A stretch of 64,000 bases of DNA from NCBI RefSeq assembly GCF_010211765.1, contig NZ_PDWO01000001.1, forward strand, positions 310,001 through 374,000. The letters are read 5' to 3'. Below are positions 8,550 to 17,435 of the stretch, one piece after another. Positions within the stretch are counted from its first letter, which is position 1. Every line of letters begins with the position of its first letter. This DNA is from Pseudoxanthomonas kaohsiungensis. Its GTDB lineage: Bacteria; Pseudomonadota; Gammaproteobacteria; Xanthomonadales; Xanthomonadaceae. The notes under the pieces were generated by a model. That model searched no databases, was not told the origin of the DNA, and was given only the letters and a program-made list of their open reading frames with translations. A program made the translations under genes and the position numbers.

Positions 8550-10445
8550 TCAGCCGTCCAGCTCGGCCCAGCGCGCGTAGGCCGCGTCCAGCTCGGCCTG
8601 GGCCACGGCCATGCGCTGGGCGTGGGCGGCCACGGCGCCCGGGTCCTGCTGGTAGAAGCCGGCGCTGGACATCGCCGCGGCCAGCGTGGCCAGTTCCGCC
8701 TCCAGCGCGTCGATCCGGGCCGGCAACTGCTCCAGCTCGCGCGCGTCCTTGTAGCTGAGCTTGCGCCGGGTGGCCTGGCCGGCGGCTGGCTGCGGGGTGG
8801 ATGCGGCGACCTCAACGGGAACGGCGGGCTTGCCTCCGGGCCTGGGCGCCGAGGCCTCCGCTGGCGCCGGGCGCTGGCGCAGCCAGTCGGTATAGCCGCC
8901 CACGTACTCGCCGACGCGGCCGTCGCCTTCCATCACCAGGGTCGAGGTCACCACGTTGTCGAGGAAGTCGCGGTCGTGGCTGACCAGCAGGAGCGTGCCG
9001 GCGTAGTCGGCCAGCAGCTCTTCCAGCAGCTCCAGCGTCTCCACGTCCAGGTCGTTGGTCGGTTCGTCCATCACCAGCAGGTTGGACGGCTGGGCGAACA
9101 GGCGCGCCAGCAGCAGCCGGTTGCGCTCGCCGCCGGACAGGCGGGTGATCGGCGCGCGGGCGCGCTCCGGGGTGAACAGGAAGTCCTGCAGGTAGGCGAG
9201 CACGTGCTTGCGGCTGCCGCCGAGTTCCACGAAGTCCTGGCCGCCGGCCACGTTCTCCATCGCGTTCCAGTCCTCGCGCAGGGTCGCGCGGTACTGGTCG
9301 AAGTACGCCACCTGCAGGTTGGTGCCCGGCCGCACCTCGCCGCCCTGCGGTTGCAGCTCGCCCAGCAGCAGCTTGAGCAGGGTGGTCTTGCCGCTGCCGT
9401 TGGGCCCGATCAGGCCGATCCGGTCGCCGCGCAGGATCACGGTGGAGAAATCGCGGACCATCGGCCGGTCGCCGTACGCGAACGAGATGCCGCGCGCCTC
9501 GACCACCTTCTTGCCGGAGGACTCGCCCTGCGCCGCTTCCATGCGCACGTTGCCGGCCAGCTCGCGCCGCTGCGAACGCTCCGCGCGCATCGCCTTGAGC
9601 CGGCGCACGCGGCCTTCGTCGCGGGTGCGGCGGGCCTTGATGCCCTGCCGGATCCACACCTCCTCCTGTGCCAGCAGCTTGTCGAAGCGCGCGTTCTCCT
9701 GCGCCTCGGCGTGCAGGCGCTCCTCGCGCCGGCGCTCGTAGTTGGCCCAGTCGCCCGGCCAGCTGCTGACCTGGCCACGTTCGATCTCGACGATCCGGGT
9801 GGCCAGCGCCCGCAGGAAGCGGCGGTCGTGGGTGACGAACACGACGCTGCCGCTCCACTCCTTCAGGAACGATTCCAGCCAGTCGATCGCCTCGATGTCC
9901 AGGTGGTTGGTCGGCTCGTCCAGCAGCAGCACGTCCGGCGCCGAGACCAGTGATCGCGCCAGTAGCACCCGGCGCTTCATGCCGCCGGACAGGCGCGCGA
10001 ACACCGCCTCGCCGTCCAGTTCGAGGCGGCTGAGCACCTCGCCCACCCGCCGGTCGAGCGCCCAGCCATCGGCCGCGTCGATCTTCGCCTGCACCCGCGA
10101 CAGGGCGGCGGCATCGAACTCCACCGCGTGGCTGAGATGGTGGAACTCGGCCAGCCACGCGCCCAGGTCACCCAGTCCGCCGGCGACCACGTCGAAGATG
10201 CTGCCTTCGGTACCGCCGGGCACCTCCTGCTCCAGGCGCGCGACGCGCACGCCGGCCTGCACGCGGACCTGGCCGTCGTCGGGTTGCAGCTCGCCGGCCA
10301 GCAGCTTGAGCAGGGTCGACTTGCCGGCGCCGTTGCGGCCGATCAGGGCGATGCGCTCGCCGGGCTCGATCGACAGGTCGGCGTGTTCCAGCAGCAAGGG
10401 GCCGCCGACGCTGTAGTCGACGTTCTGGAGGGTGATCAGGGGCAT
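8550..10445 (-). CDS. uup: ABC-F family ATPase Uup
   Basis: Soluble ABC-F ATPase, 631 aa, with two nucleotide-binding domains and no membrane helices. These proteins act on ribosomes; Uup is also tied to transposon excision and branched-DNA intermediates. Domain 1 has Walker A GRNGAGKS (36-43), LSGGMKRR and LLLDEPTNHLD; domain 2 has GPNGSGKT, LSGGERNR and MDEPTNDLD. A basic linker (KARRTRDEGRVRRLKAMR) separates them, and a coiled-coil C-terminal domain (RKLSYKDARELEQLPARIDALEAEL, split here only by description) is the Uup DNA-binding hallmark. It converges tail to tail with the barstar gene. Confidence 0.95.
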   Translation of the reverse strand: MPLITLQNVDYSVGGPLLLEHADLSIEPGERIALIGRNGAGKSTLLKLLAGELQPDDGQVRVQAGVRVARLEQEVPGGTEGSIFDVVAGGLGDLGAWLAEFHHLSHAVEFDAAALSRVQAKIDAADGWALDRRVGEVLSRLELDGEAVFARLSGGMKRRVLLARSLVSAPDVLLLDEPTNHLDIEAIDWLESFLKEWSGSVVFVTHDRRFLRALATRIVEIERGQVSSWPGDWANYERRREERLHAEAQENARFDKLLAQEEVWIRQGIKARRTRDEGRVRRLKAMRAERSQRRELAGNVRMEAAQGESSGKKVVEARGISFAYGDRPMVRDFSTVILRGDRIGLIGPNGSGKTTLLKLLLGELQPQGGEVRPGTNLQVAYFDQYRATLREDWNAMENVAGGQDFVELGGSRKHVLAYLQDFLFTPERARAPITRLSGGERNRLLLARLFAQPSNLLVMDEPTNDLDVETLELLEELLADYAGTLLLVSHDRDFLDNVVTSTLVMEGDGRVGEYVGGYTDWLRQRPAPAEASAPRPGGKPAVPVEVAASTPQPAAGQATRRKLSYKDARELEQLPARIDALEAELATLAAAMSSAGFYQQDPGAVAAHAQRMAVAQAELDAAYARWAELDG

Positions 10446-10451
10446 GTGCGC

Positions 10452-10457
10452 ATTGTA
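10452..10457 (-). promoter_or_regulatory. -10 box just upstream of uup; message probably leaderless
   Basis: TACAAT on the minus strand ends six bases before the uup ATG at 10445, so transcription would start at or beside the start codon. No good -35 or ribosome-binding site is present. Confidence 0.45.
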
Positions 10458-10525
10458 CCGGCGTGCACCCGTCGGCCGGACCGGGAGCTTTCACCGCTGG
10501 CCGGCGCGACCTGCGAAAATGGCGC

Positions 10526-11902
10526 ATGACCGACTTCGCCTCGCTGCCCCTTTCCCCTGCCCTGCGCCCCGGCCTCGACGCGCTGGGCTACACGACCGCC
10601 ACCCCGATCCAGGCCGCCTCGCTGCCGCCGATCCTGGACGGCCGCGACCTCATCGCGCAGGCTCCCACCGGCAGCGGCAAGACGGCCGCCTTCGGCCTGG
10701 GCCTGCTGCAGCGGCTGGATCCCTCCGTGTCGCGCGCGCAGGCGCTGGTGCTGTGCCCGACCCGTGAACTTGCCGACCAGGTCGGCAAGCAGCTGCGCAA
10801 GCTGGCCACCGGCATCCCCAACCTCAAGCTGAGCATCCTCACCGGCGGCGTGGCGCTGGAACCGCAGGTCGCCTCGCTGCAGGCGCACGACCCGCAGGTG
10901 GTGGTCGGCACGCCGGGCCGGATCCAGGAACTTGCCCGTAAACGGGTACTCCACCTGGGCGGCGTGCGCACGCTGGTGCTTGACGAGGCCGACCGCATGC
11001 TTGACATGGGCTTCGAAGAACCCGTTCGCGAGATCGCCGGCCGTTGCGACAGGCACCGCCAGACCCTGCTGTTCTCGGCGACCTTCCCGGACCCGATCCG
11101 CGAGCTGGCCCGGCAGCTCCTGCGCGAGCCGGTGGAAGTGGCGCACGAAGGCGCCGAAAGCGCGCCGGCGATCGAGCAGCGCTTCTTCGACGTCGAACCG
11201 GCCTACCGGCAGAAGGCGGTGGCCGGCCTGCTGCTGCGCTATCGGCCCGAATCGGCGGTGGTGTTCTGCAATACCCGCAAGGACGTCGACGAAGTGGCCG
11301 GCTCGCTGCGCCAGTTCGGTTTCTCCGCGCTGGCCCTGCACGGCGACATGGAACAGCGCGACCGCGACGAGGTGCTGCTGCAGCTGGCCAACCGCAGCTG
11401 CAATGTCCTGGTCGCCAGCGACGTGGCTGCGCGTGGCATCGACGTGGAAGACCTGGCCGCGGTGGTGAACTACGAGCTGCCCACCGACGTCGATGCCTAT
11501 CGACACCGCATCGGACGCACCGGCCGCGCCGGCCGCAAGGGGCTGGCCTTGAGCCTGGTGGCGCCGCGCGAGAACGCGCGCGCGGAGATGGTCGCCGCCG
11601 CGCAGGACGCGCCGCCGCCGCGCGAGGCCTCGCCCCTGGCCACCGGTCGCCCGGCGCAACCGGTGCAGGCGCCGATGACGACGCTGCGCATCGACGGCGG
11701 CAAGACCGACAAGCTGCGCGCCGGCGACATCCTTGGCGCGCTCACCGGCGAGGCGGGACTGCCGGCCAAGGCGATCGGCAAGATCGCCATACACGCCACC
11801 CGTTCCTACGTGGCCATCGCCCGCGAACAGGCGCCGCGGGCGCTGAAGCAGCTGGAAGCGGGCAAGATCAAGGGTCGCCGCTTCCGCGTGCGACCGCTCT
11901 GA
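10526..11902 (+). CDS. dbpA: ATP-dependent RNA helicase DbpA
   Basis: DEAD-box helicase of 50S subunit maturation that recognises hairpin 92 of 23S rRNA, 458 aa. Helicase motifs occur in order: the Q motif TPIQ, APTGSGKT (46-53), PTREL, TPGR, DEAD, SAT, then in domain 2 VVFCNTRKDV, ASDVAARGID and HRIGRTGRAGR. The C-terminal domain TTLRIDGGKTDKLRAGDILGAL, split in families as the DbpA RNA-binding domain, separates it from other DEAD proteins. ATG 10526 is preferred over an upstream in-frame ATG at 10463, which would add residues absent from homologues. Divergent from uup with about 80 bases between. Confidence 0.93.
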   Translation: MTDFASLPLSPALRPGLDALGYTTATPIQAASLPPILDGRDLIAQAPTGSGKTAAFGLGLLQRLDPSVSRAQALVLCPTRELADQVGKQLRKLATGIPNLKLSILTGGVALEPQVASLQAHDPQVVVGTPGRIQELARKRVLHLGGVRTLVLDEADRMLDMGFEEPVREIAGRCDRHRQTLLFSATFPDPIRELARQLLREPVEVAHEGAESAPAIEQRFFDVEPAYRQKAVAGLLLRYRPESAVVFCNTRKDVDEVAGSLRQFGFSALALHGDMEQRDRDEVLLQLANRSCNVLVASDVAARGIDVEDLAAVVNYELPTDVDAYRHRIGRTGRAGRKGLALSLVAPRENARAEMVAAAQDAPPPREASPLATGRPAQPVQAPMTTLRIDGGKTDKLRAGDILGALTGEAGLPAKAIGKIAIHATRSYVAIAREQAPRALKQLEAGKIKGRRFRVRPL

Positions 11903-11947
11903 GCGACCGGCGGCCCGCCTTCGGTGCCAGGCCGCCGATCCTTCCGC

Positions 11948-12100
11948 TCAGAACCCCGCGGTGAACTCCACGCCCCACACCCGCGGCGGCGTCAGCCGCG
12001 CGCCGACCGTGCCCAGCACGGTCTTGCCGTAGGTGCCCAGGCCGCTCACGTACTGGTTGTCGAGCAGGTTCTCGCCGTACACGGCCACCCTCACCGGATC
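11948..12100 (-). pseudogene. C-terminal remnant of a TonB-dependent receptor
   Basis: About 50 residues, with the key stretches VAVYGENLLDNQYV, GTYGKTVLGTVG and RVWGVEFTAGF, ending in the phenylalanine typical of outer-membrane barrels. This is the last pair of strands of a TonB-dependent receptor, probably for siderophores. Homology stops abruptly near 12100, where an AraC remnant on the other strand begins. The rest of the receptor (about 600-700 residues in intact members) is gone. Confidence 0.8.
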
Positions 12101-12101
12101 G

Positions 12102-12218
12102 GCGGCGAACATCGCCGCGGTCGGCGCCGCCATCGGTTTCCACGATCCCCGCGAGTTCCGCCGCGCCTTCAAGCGCTGGACCGGGATGGCGCCGCGCGCG
12201 GCACGGCCACGGCACTGA
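12102..12218 (+). pseudogene. C-terminal remnant of an AraC-family regulator
   Basis: About 38 residues ending at the stop at 12216-12218, containing IGFHDPREFRRAFKRWTGM, the second helix-turn-helix and signature of AraC regulators. Everything upstream of that helix is missing. The remnant abuts the receptor remnant, which lies on the opposite strand, so one deletion probably removed the 5' parts of both genes and the promoter region between them. Confidence 0.8.
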
Positions 12219-12249
12219 GCCTCGCGCGCCGTTTTACGGGTCGTCCGGC

Positions 12250-12786
12250 TCAGCGCAACAGCAACGCGTGCAGCGGGATGGCGCCGGGCCAGCGCTCGCG
12301 ACCGCGCAACTCCGCCAGCTCGATCAGCACCGCCGCGCCGACCAGCTGCGCGCCCTGCCGCTGCAGCAACCGGGCAGCGGCAGCCAGGGTGCCGCCGGTT
12401 GCCAGCACGTCATCGACCAGCAGCACGCGCGTCCCGGCCGGCAGGCACCCGGCCTGCAGCTGCAGGCGGTCGCTCCCGTATTCCAGCGCGTAGGCTTCCT
12501 CGAGCAGGCGGCCGGGCAGCTTGCCGGGCTTGCGCAACGGAACGAAGCCGGCGCCCAGTTCGCGTGCCAGCGCCGCGCCGAGGATGAAGCCGCGCGACTC
12601 GGCGCCGGCGACCGCCTCGATGCCGGCCTCGCGCCACGGCGCAGCCAGCGCGGCCAGCATGGCGGCGAAGGCATGCGCATCGGCCAGCAGCGGCATGATG
12701 TCCCTGAACAGCACGCCCGGCGTCGGGAAGTCGGGCACGTCGACTATCCGCGACGCCCAGTCGGACGCCAGGGTGGGATCGTCCAT
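12250..12786 (-). CDS. apt: Adenine phosphoribosyltransferase
   Basis: Purine salvage enzyme making AMP from adenine and PRPP, 178 aa, cytoplasmic. The N-terminal PDFPTPGVLFRDIMPLL is characteristic of Apt, AGAESRGFILGAAL matches the family's flexible region, and VLLVDDVLATGGTL is the PRPP-binding motif with the acidic pair. ATG at 12786 gives the standard start MDDPTLASDWASRIVDVPDFP. A TAGCAT -10-like box lies about 30 bases upstream on the minus strand. It is preceded in the same direction by selO, about 100 bases away. Confidence 0.93.
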   Translation of the reverse strand: MDDPTLASDWASRIVDVPDFPTPGVLFRDIMPLLADAHAFAAMLAALAAPWREAGIEAVAGAESRGFILGAALARELGAGFVPLRKPGKLPGRLLEEAYALEYGSDRLQLQAGCLPAGTRVLLVDDVLATGGTLAAAARLLQRQGAQLVGAAVLIELAELRGRERWPGAIPLHALLLR

Positions 12787-12892
12787 CGGTCCGGTCCGTG
12801 TCTGCGTGGGCGCCAATGCTAGCGCAGCGACCGCCGAGCCGGCGGAAGCGGGGCCTCCTGGCCGGTCCGCGGCCGGCCCTGCCACCGCGCGC

Positions 12893-14458
12893 TCAGGAGC
12901 TGCACGACAGCATCGAGCAGCCGGCGCGGTCGCGCGCCCACTCCGGACGCCGGCGGGCATGGGACTCGCGACCGGGCTGCTCCTCGTAGGGGCGGCGCAT
13001 CACCTCAAGCAGCTCGCTCACGCCGTCCGGATCACCCTGGGCGGCGCGGTCGATCGCTTCCTGCACCAGCCAGTTGCGCGGCACGTAGCAGGGGTTGGCC
13101 AGGCGCATGCGTTCGCGGCGCGCAACGGCATCCAGCGGATCGTCCGCCAGCCGCGCCAGCCGCCTGGCCAGCCAGTCGCGCAGCGGCGCTTCCACCGCCG
13201 CGCGCGCGGCGGGCTCGTAGAAGGCCTCGCCGAAGCGCGACGGATCCACGGCGGCGTCCGCGGCGGTGTCGGCGTCGGCCAGCCGACGGAAGAACAGGGT
13301 CATGTCCAGCTGGCCCTCGTGCAGCAACGCCTGCAGCTCGGCGAACAGGCGCAGGTCCTGGTCCGTGCACTGCGCCAGGCCGAGCTTGCGCGCGACCATG
13401 TCGCGCTGCGCCCGGTCCCAGGCCTGGCCGAAACGCGCCAACCCCGCCTCCAGCGGCGCGACATCGGCGAACAGGGGCGCCAGCGCCTGCGCCAGCCGGG
13501 TCAGGTTCCAGTAGGCCACTTGCGGCTGGGTGCCGAAGCGGTAGCGACGACCCTGTGCGTCGGTGGTGTTCGGCGTCCAGTCGGGATCGTAGTCCTCGAC
13601 CCAGCCGTACGGTCCGTAGTCGATGGTCAGGCCGAGGATCGACATGTTGTCGGTGTTCATCACCCCGTGGACGAAGCCGACCCGCATCCATCCGGCGACC
13701 ATCCAGGCGGTGCGCTCGCACACCTGGGCGAACCACTCCGCGTCGCCGGCGGCGCCCTGCCCGGCCAGCTCCGGGAAATGGTGGCGCAGGGTGTAGTCGG
13801 CGAGCCCGCGCAGCAACGCGGTGTCGCCGCGCGAGGCCGGCAACTGCCAGCTGCCGAAGCGCAGGAAGGTCGGCGCCATCCGGCATACCACCGCGCCCGG
13901 CTCGGCCTGCGGATGGCCGTCGTAGAACATGTCGCGCACCACCGGCTCGCCGGTACCCACCAGCGACAGCGCACGCGTGGTCGGTACGCCGAGGTGGTGC
14001 ATCGCCTCGCTGCAGAGGAACTCGCGGATCGAGGAACGCAGCACGGCGCGCCCGTCGGCGAAGCGCGAGTACGGCGTCTTCCCGGCGCCCTTGAGCTGCA
14101 TTTCCCAGCGCCCGCCGCCCGGGCCCAGCGCCTCGCCGAGCGAGATCGCGCGGCCGTCGCCGAGCTGGCCGGCCCAGCTGCCGAACTGGTGTCCGCCATA
14201 GTTGGCCGCCCACGGCTGCATGCCCGGCAGCAAGGCATTGCCGGCGAACACCCGGGCGAACTCCGGCGCATCGAATGCGGCGGTATCGAGCCCCACCAGC
14301 GCGGCCGCCTCGGCCGAACCGGCCAGCAGCCGGGGCGCCGCCACCGGGGTCGGCGCGACCGCCGACCAGGCGGCCCCTTCCACCTGGCGCACGCGCGGGC
14401 CGGCTTCCGGGTCGCCCGGCAGCTCGCGCAGGAACGCATTGTCGAATTCGATGTGCAT
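12893..14458 (-). CDS. selO: SelO/YdiU protein adenylyltransferase (AMPylase)
   Basis: Pseudokinase-fold enzyme that transfers AMP from ATP to protein Ser/Thr/Tyr and is linked to the oxidative stress response, 521 aa. Visible motifs: NYGGHQFGSWAGQLGDGRA, MQLKGAGKTPYSR (nucleotide-binding Lys), REFLCSEAMHHLG, and HGVMNTDNMSILGLTIDYGP with the metal-binding Asn and Asp. The C-terminus CSMLSCSS has cysteine third from the end, where eukaryotic SelO carries selenocysteine. A redox switch there, as described for the E. coli protein, is possible. ATG 14458 (MHIEFDNAFLRELPGDP) is the standard start. Confidence 0.94.
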   Translation of the reverse strand: MHIEFDNAFLRELPGDPEAGPRVRQVEGAAWSAVAPTPVAAPRLLAGSAEAAALVGLDTAAFDAPEFARVFAGNALLPGMQPWAANYGGHQFGSWAGQLGDGRAISLGEALGPGGGRWEMQLKGAGKTPYSRFADGRAVLRSSIREFLCSEAMHHLGVPTTRALSLVGTGEPVVRDMFYDGHPQAEPGAVVCRMAPTFLRFGSWQLPASRGDTALLRGLADYTLRHHFPELAGQGAAGDAEWFAQVCERTAWMVAGWMRVGFVHGVMNTDNMSILGLTIDYGPYGWVEDYDPDWTPNTTDAQGRRYRFGTQPQVAYWNLTRLAQALAPLFADVAPLEAGLARFGQAWDRAQRDMVARKLGLAQCTDQDLRLFAELQALLHEGQLDMTLFFRRLADADTAADAAVDPSRFGEAFYEPAARAAVEAPLRDWLARRLARLADDPLDAVARRERMRLANPCYVPRNWLVQEAIDRAAQGDPDGVSELLEVMRRPYEEQPGRESHARRRPEWARDRAGCSMLSCSS

Positions 14459-14488
14459 GCAACCGAGATGGGGACGGATTCCGCCTTT

Positions 14489-14582
14489 TGTAGGAGCCGA
14501 TTCATCGGCGACCCGACGCCGTCGGCACAGGCGACTTCCTCGTGTCCGCGATGCCCGTGTCGCCGATGAATCGGCTCCTACA
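14489..14582. repeat. GTAG-type REP doublet (inverted pair)
   Basis: Two 24-base arms, 14489-14512 and 14559-14582, are perfect reverse complements. Each unit begins TGTAGGAG and holds a small hairpin, GCCGAT-TC-ATCGGC. Such head-to-head pairs of GTAG repetitive extragenic palindromes are known from Stenotrophomonas and relatives, where RAYT transposases mobilise them. It lies between selO and the glutathione transferase gene, after the transferase stop region. Confidence 0.85.
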
Positions 14583-14587
14583 TCGCG

Positions 14588-15274
14588 TCAACCACCCGCC
14601 AGCGCGAACCGCCCGCCCTGCGCCAGCGCCCGCTGGTAGGCCGGCCGGGCATGGATCCGTTGCAGGAAGCCGGCCAGTTGCGGATGCGCCGCCAACCCGT
14701 GGCGTGCCGCCGCCGCCTCCACCGGAAAGCTCATCTGGATGTCGGCCGCGGTGAAGCGCTCGCCGCCGAACCAGCCGCCCGACCGCGCCAGCGAGGATTC
14801 CATCCAGTCCAGGTGGAGTTTCACCTGCGGGCCGACGAAGCCGGCCATGGCCTTGCCGATGATGCTGCGGGCGACGGGACGCGCGAAGAACGGCATGCGT
14901 GCGTCGCGGATGCGGGCCAGGACCAGGGTCAGCAGCAGCGGCGGCATCGCCGAGCCCTCGGCGTAGTGCATCCAGTAGCGGTACTGGAGCCGCTCGGGCG
15001 AATCCACCGGCAGCGGCGTCGGCGAAAGCGCGTGGCCGGTGTCGTAGCGCTCCACCAGGTACTCGAGGATCGCGCCGGACTCGGCCAGCGTATGACCGTC
15101 GTCGACCAGCACCGGCGACTTGCCCAGCGGATGGATCGCGCGCAGCGACGGCGGCGCCAGCAGGGTCTTGGGGTCGCGCGCGTAGCGCACCAGCTGGTAC
15201 GGCAGCGCCAGCTCCTCGAGCAGCCAGAGTACGCGCTGCGAGCGCGAGCTCTCCAGGTGGTGGACGGTGATCAT
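14588..15274 (-). CDS. Glutathione S-transferase family protein
   Basis: 228-aa cytoplasmic protein. The N-terminal thioredoxin-like domain starts MITVHHLESSRSQRVLWLLEELALPYQLV, given here as the family's opening pattern, with the Ser-Arg-Ser position typical of beta-class-like bacterial GSTs. GKSPVLVDDG and LAESGAILEYL form the glutathione gamma-glutamyl site, followed by an all-helical C-terminal domain with FTAADIQMSFP. Substrate is unknown; detoxification or dehalogenation-type roles exist in the family. It starts at ATG 15274 and is probably monocistronic. Confidence 0.88.
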   Translation of the reverse strand: MITVHHLESSRSQRVLWLLEELALPYQLVRYARDPKTLLAPPSLRAIHPLGKSPVLVDDGHTLAESGAILEYLVERYDTGHALSPTPLPVDSPERLQYRYWMHYAEGSAMPPLLLTLVLARIRDARMPFFARPVARSIIGKAMAGFVGPQVKLHLDWMESSLARSGGWFGGERFTAADIQMSFPVEAAAARHGLAAHPQLAGFLQRIHARPAYQRALAQGGRFALAGG

Positions 15275-15330
15275 CGCGATGGGCGGTCCGTGGGGCGGGA
15301 CCGTCATCCTCGCATTTCGCCGGCGCCATG

Positions 15331-15364
15331 ACGAAAAACGCCGGAGGCTCGCGCCCCCGGCGTT
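15331..15364 (-). terminator. Intrinsic terminator after the cold-shock gene
   Basis: AACGCCGG (15337-15344) pairs with CCGGCGTT (15357-15364). On the minus strand the hairpin runs into TTTTTCG. It ends the cold-shock transcript and lies upstream of the glutathione transferase gene. Confidence 0.8.
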
Positions 15365-15398
15365 TCGTGGTGACCTGCCTTGCGGCGGGTCGGCGCTA

Positions 15399-15608
15399 TT
15401 ACAGCGCCTGCACCTGGTCGGCCTGCAGGCCCTTCTGGCCCTGCACGACGATGAAGGAGACCTTCTGGCCTTCCTGCAGCGACTTGAAGCCATTGCCCTG
15501 GATCGAGCGGAAGTGCACGAACAGGTCGGCGCCGCTCTCCGGGGTGATGAAGCCGAAGCCCTTGGCGTCGTTGAACCACTTCACGGTACCGGTCTGACGA
15601 TCGGACAT
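15399..15608 (-). CDS. Cold-shock protein, CspA family
   Basis: 69-aa OB-fold single-strand nucleic-acid binder that acts as an RNA chaperone. RNP1 is KGFGFI and RNP2 is LFVHF, with the aromatic residues of the binding face present ([12 protein letters not shown]). ATG 15608 follows AGGAG by nine bases. It has its own terminator and a leader of up to about 200 bases, usual for cold-shock genes. Which numbered Csp it corresponds to cannot be told. Confidence 0.95.
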   Translation of the reverse strand: MSDRQTGTVKWFNDAKGFGFITPESGADLFVHFRSIQGNGFKSLQEGQKVSFIVVQGQKGLQADQVQAL

Positions 15609-15812
15609 TTTGCTAACTCCTCAACTTGGATATGGAAAACCGGCCACGGAACCCCCGGGTCGGTACTGGGTTGCAGGTGTTAGGCAAAGCGGAACGATGT
15701 AGCGATCGTCAGATCGGTCCATCAGGCCACGAACCACGGTGACCAAAGCAAACACAGTGCGCGCACGATACCCTGATTTTTCCTGAATAGCGAGTCCGGC
15801 GGAGGTCCCTAT
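15609..15812 (-). other. Leader region of the cold-shock gene
   Basis: 204 bases between the upstream oxidoreductase stop and the cold-shock ATG. It holds a 9-bp inverted repeat, CCTGAATAG (15782-15790) and CTATTCAGG (15809-15817), next to the oxidoreductase stop codon. I could not place a convincing promoter. A long structured 5' untranslated region, as in other csp genes, is likely but not proven. Confidence 0.4.
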
Positions 15813-16817
15813 TCAGGCGGGCGCCTGCAGGCCCCAGGCCTGCGCCGCGATGCGGTAGGACTCCTGGCGCGCCTGCGGGTCATGGATGTTGGCCACTACC
15901 ATCAGCTCATCCGGCCGGTGGCGCGCGGCGAAGGCCGCCAGCCCCTTGGCCACCGTCTCCGGCCCGCCGACCACGCTGCACGCCAGCGCGCGCTCCACCC
16001 CGGCCTTCTCCTCGGGCGTCCAGTAGGCCTCGATGTCGTCGATCGGCGCCGGAATCAGCCCGGCGCGGCCGCGGCGCAGGTTGACGAAGGCCTGCTGGGC
16101 GGTGGTGAACAGCCGGCGGGCCTCGGCGTCGGTCGCCGCGGCGACCACGTTCACGGCCAGCATGGCGTAGGGCTGGCGCTGGCGTGCGGAGGGACGGAAG
16201 TCGCGGTGGTAGAGCATGAGCGCCTGGTCCATGGCGTCGGGCGCGAAGTGCGAGGCGAAGGCGAACGGCAGGCCCATCGCGGCGGCCAGCTGCGCGCCGA
16301 ACAGGCTCGAGCCCAGGATCCACACCGGCACCTCGAGGCCCGCCCCCGGCACCGCGCGCACCGCCTGCCCCGGCTCGACCGGCTCGAAGTAGCCGAGCAG
16401 CTCCCGCACGTCCTGCGGGAAAGCGTCGGCGCCCTCGAAATAGCGGCGCAACGCACGCGCGGTGGCCTGGTCGGTGCCGGGCGCCCGCCCCACCCCCAGG
16501 TCGATCCGCCCCGGATGCAGTGCGGCCAGGGTGCCGAACTGCTCGGCGACCTGCAGCGGCGAGTGGTTAGGCAGCATGATCCCGCCGGCGCCGACCCGGA
16601 TCGTGCGCGTGCCGGCGGCGACGTGGGCGATCAGCACCGCGGTGGCGGCGCTGGCGATGCCCGGCATGTTGTGGTGCTCGGCCAGCCAGAAGCGCCGGTA
16701 ACCCAGCGCCTCCACGTGCCGGGCCAGGGCCAGGCTGTCGCGCAGCGCGGCGGCCACGTCGCTGCCCTCGCACACCGGCGCCAGGTCCAGGACCGACAGG
16801 GGAATGGAGGGCGCCAC
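15813..16817 (-). CDS. LLM-class flavin-dependent oxidoreductase (bacterial luciferase-like)
   Basis: 334-aa TIM-barrel flavoprotein. The start [15 protein letters not shown] and the motifs [32 protein letters not shown] and [16 protein letters not shown] place it with the YhbW/MsnO8-like group of alkanal monooxygenase-like proteins, which use reduced FMN. No partner beta subunit or flavin reductase lies nearby. Substrate unknown. The DUF1249 gene stops 13 bases upstream of its start, so the two are probably co-transcribed. Confidence 0.88.
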   Translation of the reverse strand: MAPSIPLSVLDLAPVCEGSDVAAALRDSLALARHVEALGYRRFWLAEHHNMPGIASAATAVLIAHVAAGTRTIRVGAGGIMLPNHSPLQVAEQFGTLAALHPGRIDLGVGRAPGTDQATARALRRYFEGADAFPQDVRELLGYFEPVEPGQAVRAVPGAGLEVPVWILGSSLFGAQLAAAMGLPFAFASHFAPDAMDQALMLYHRDFRPSARQRQPYAMLAVNVVAAATDAEARRLFTTAQQAFVNLRRGRAGLIPAPIDDIEAYWTPEEKAGVERALACSVVGGPETVAKGLAAFAARHRPDELMVVANIHDPQARQESYRIAAQAWGLQAPA

Positions 16818-16830
16818 GGTTCGGCCGGCG

Positions 16831-17343
16831 CTACTGCGGGGCCGCCTCGCGCGCCTGCAGCGCCGGCAGGTCGCCGCGCGGCGGCGCCGGTGCCAGCGTG
16901 GCGACGCCGTGGCCGCGCTCGGCCAGGTATTCGAGCCACTTGCCGAGGAAGGTGTTCATGCGCAACCGGTGGCCGACCAGCTCGGCCGGCGGTGGGTACA
17001 GGCCGATCACGTCCTGCCAGCGGCGCCCGACATAGCAATGCGTGGTCTCCACCTGCCGCGCATCGGCGTACAGGCGCAGGTAGGCCGAAGGATCGGGCTC
17101 GCCGGTGAGCGGGTCGCGCAGATCGTAGGTCAGGCGCAGTTCCAGGGTGTACGGGTGGCGCTCCAGTACATCCAGGCGCACGTCCAGGCCATCGCCGACC
17201 CGCGACAGGTAGCTGCCCTCGCCCAGCCGCGCCGGCGCGAACAGCCGTTGCAGGCGCGCATGGTTTTCCGCGTACAGGCCCATCAGCCAGCCGAACCGGC
17301 TCAATCGTGGGATGCGCGCGCCAATGGGGGTGACCTGCTGCAT
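16831..17343 (-). CDS. DUF1249 family protein (YqiB-like)
   Basis: 170-aa cytoplasmic protein of unknown function. The family core is seen in [18 protein letters not shown], then [32 protein letters not shown] and [19 protein letters not shown]. In E. coli the related yqiB lies in the nudF-cpdA region; here it precedes a flavin oxidoreductase instead. A TAGCAT box (17351-17356, minus strand) ends seven bases before the ATG at 17343, so the message may be nearly leaderless. No function is assigned. Confidence 0.85.
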   Translation of the reverse strand: MQQVTPIGARIPRLSRFGWLMGLYAENHARLQRLFAPARLGEGSYLSRVGDGLDVRLDVLERHPYTLELRLTYDLRDPLTGEPDPSAYLRLYADARQVETTHCYVGRRWQDVIGLYPPPAELVGHRLRMNTFLGKWLEYLAERGHGVATLAPAPPRGDLPALQAREAAPQ

Positions 17344-17435
17344 GCGACCGATGCTACACGCTGCGATGCGAACGCGGCAGCATTGACCGCGGCCCGTGCC
17401 GGGCCTACCTTGGGGAGGCCGGCGCGGCCCGGCGC

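Noticed and set aside
12033-12172. Reading the receptor/AraC scar as two small intact genes
   Set aside because: Both frames match only the extreme C-termini of large families, and they overlap at a sharp homology break.
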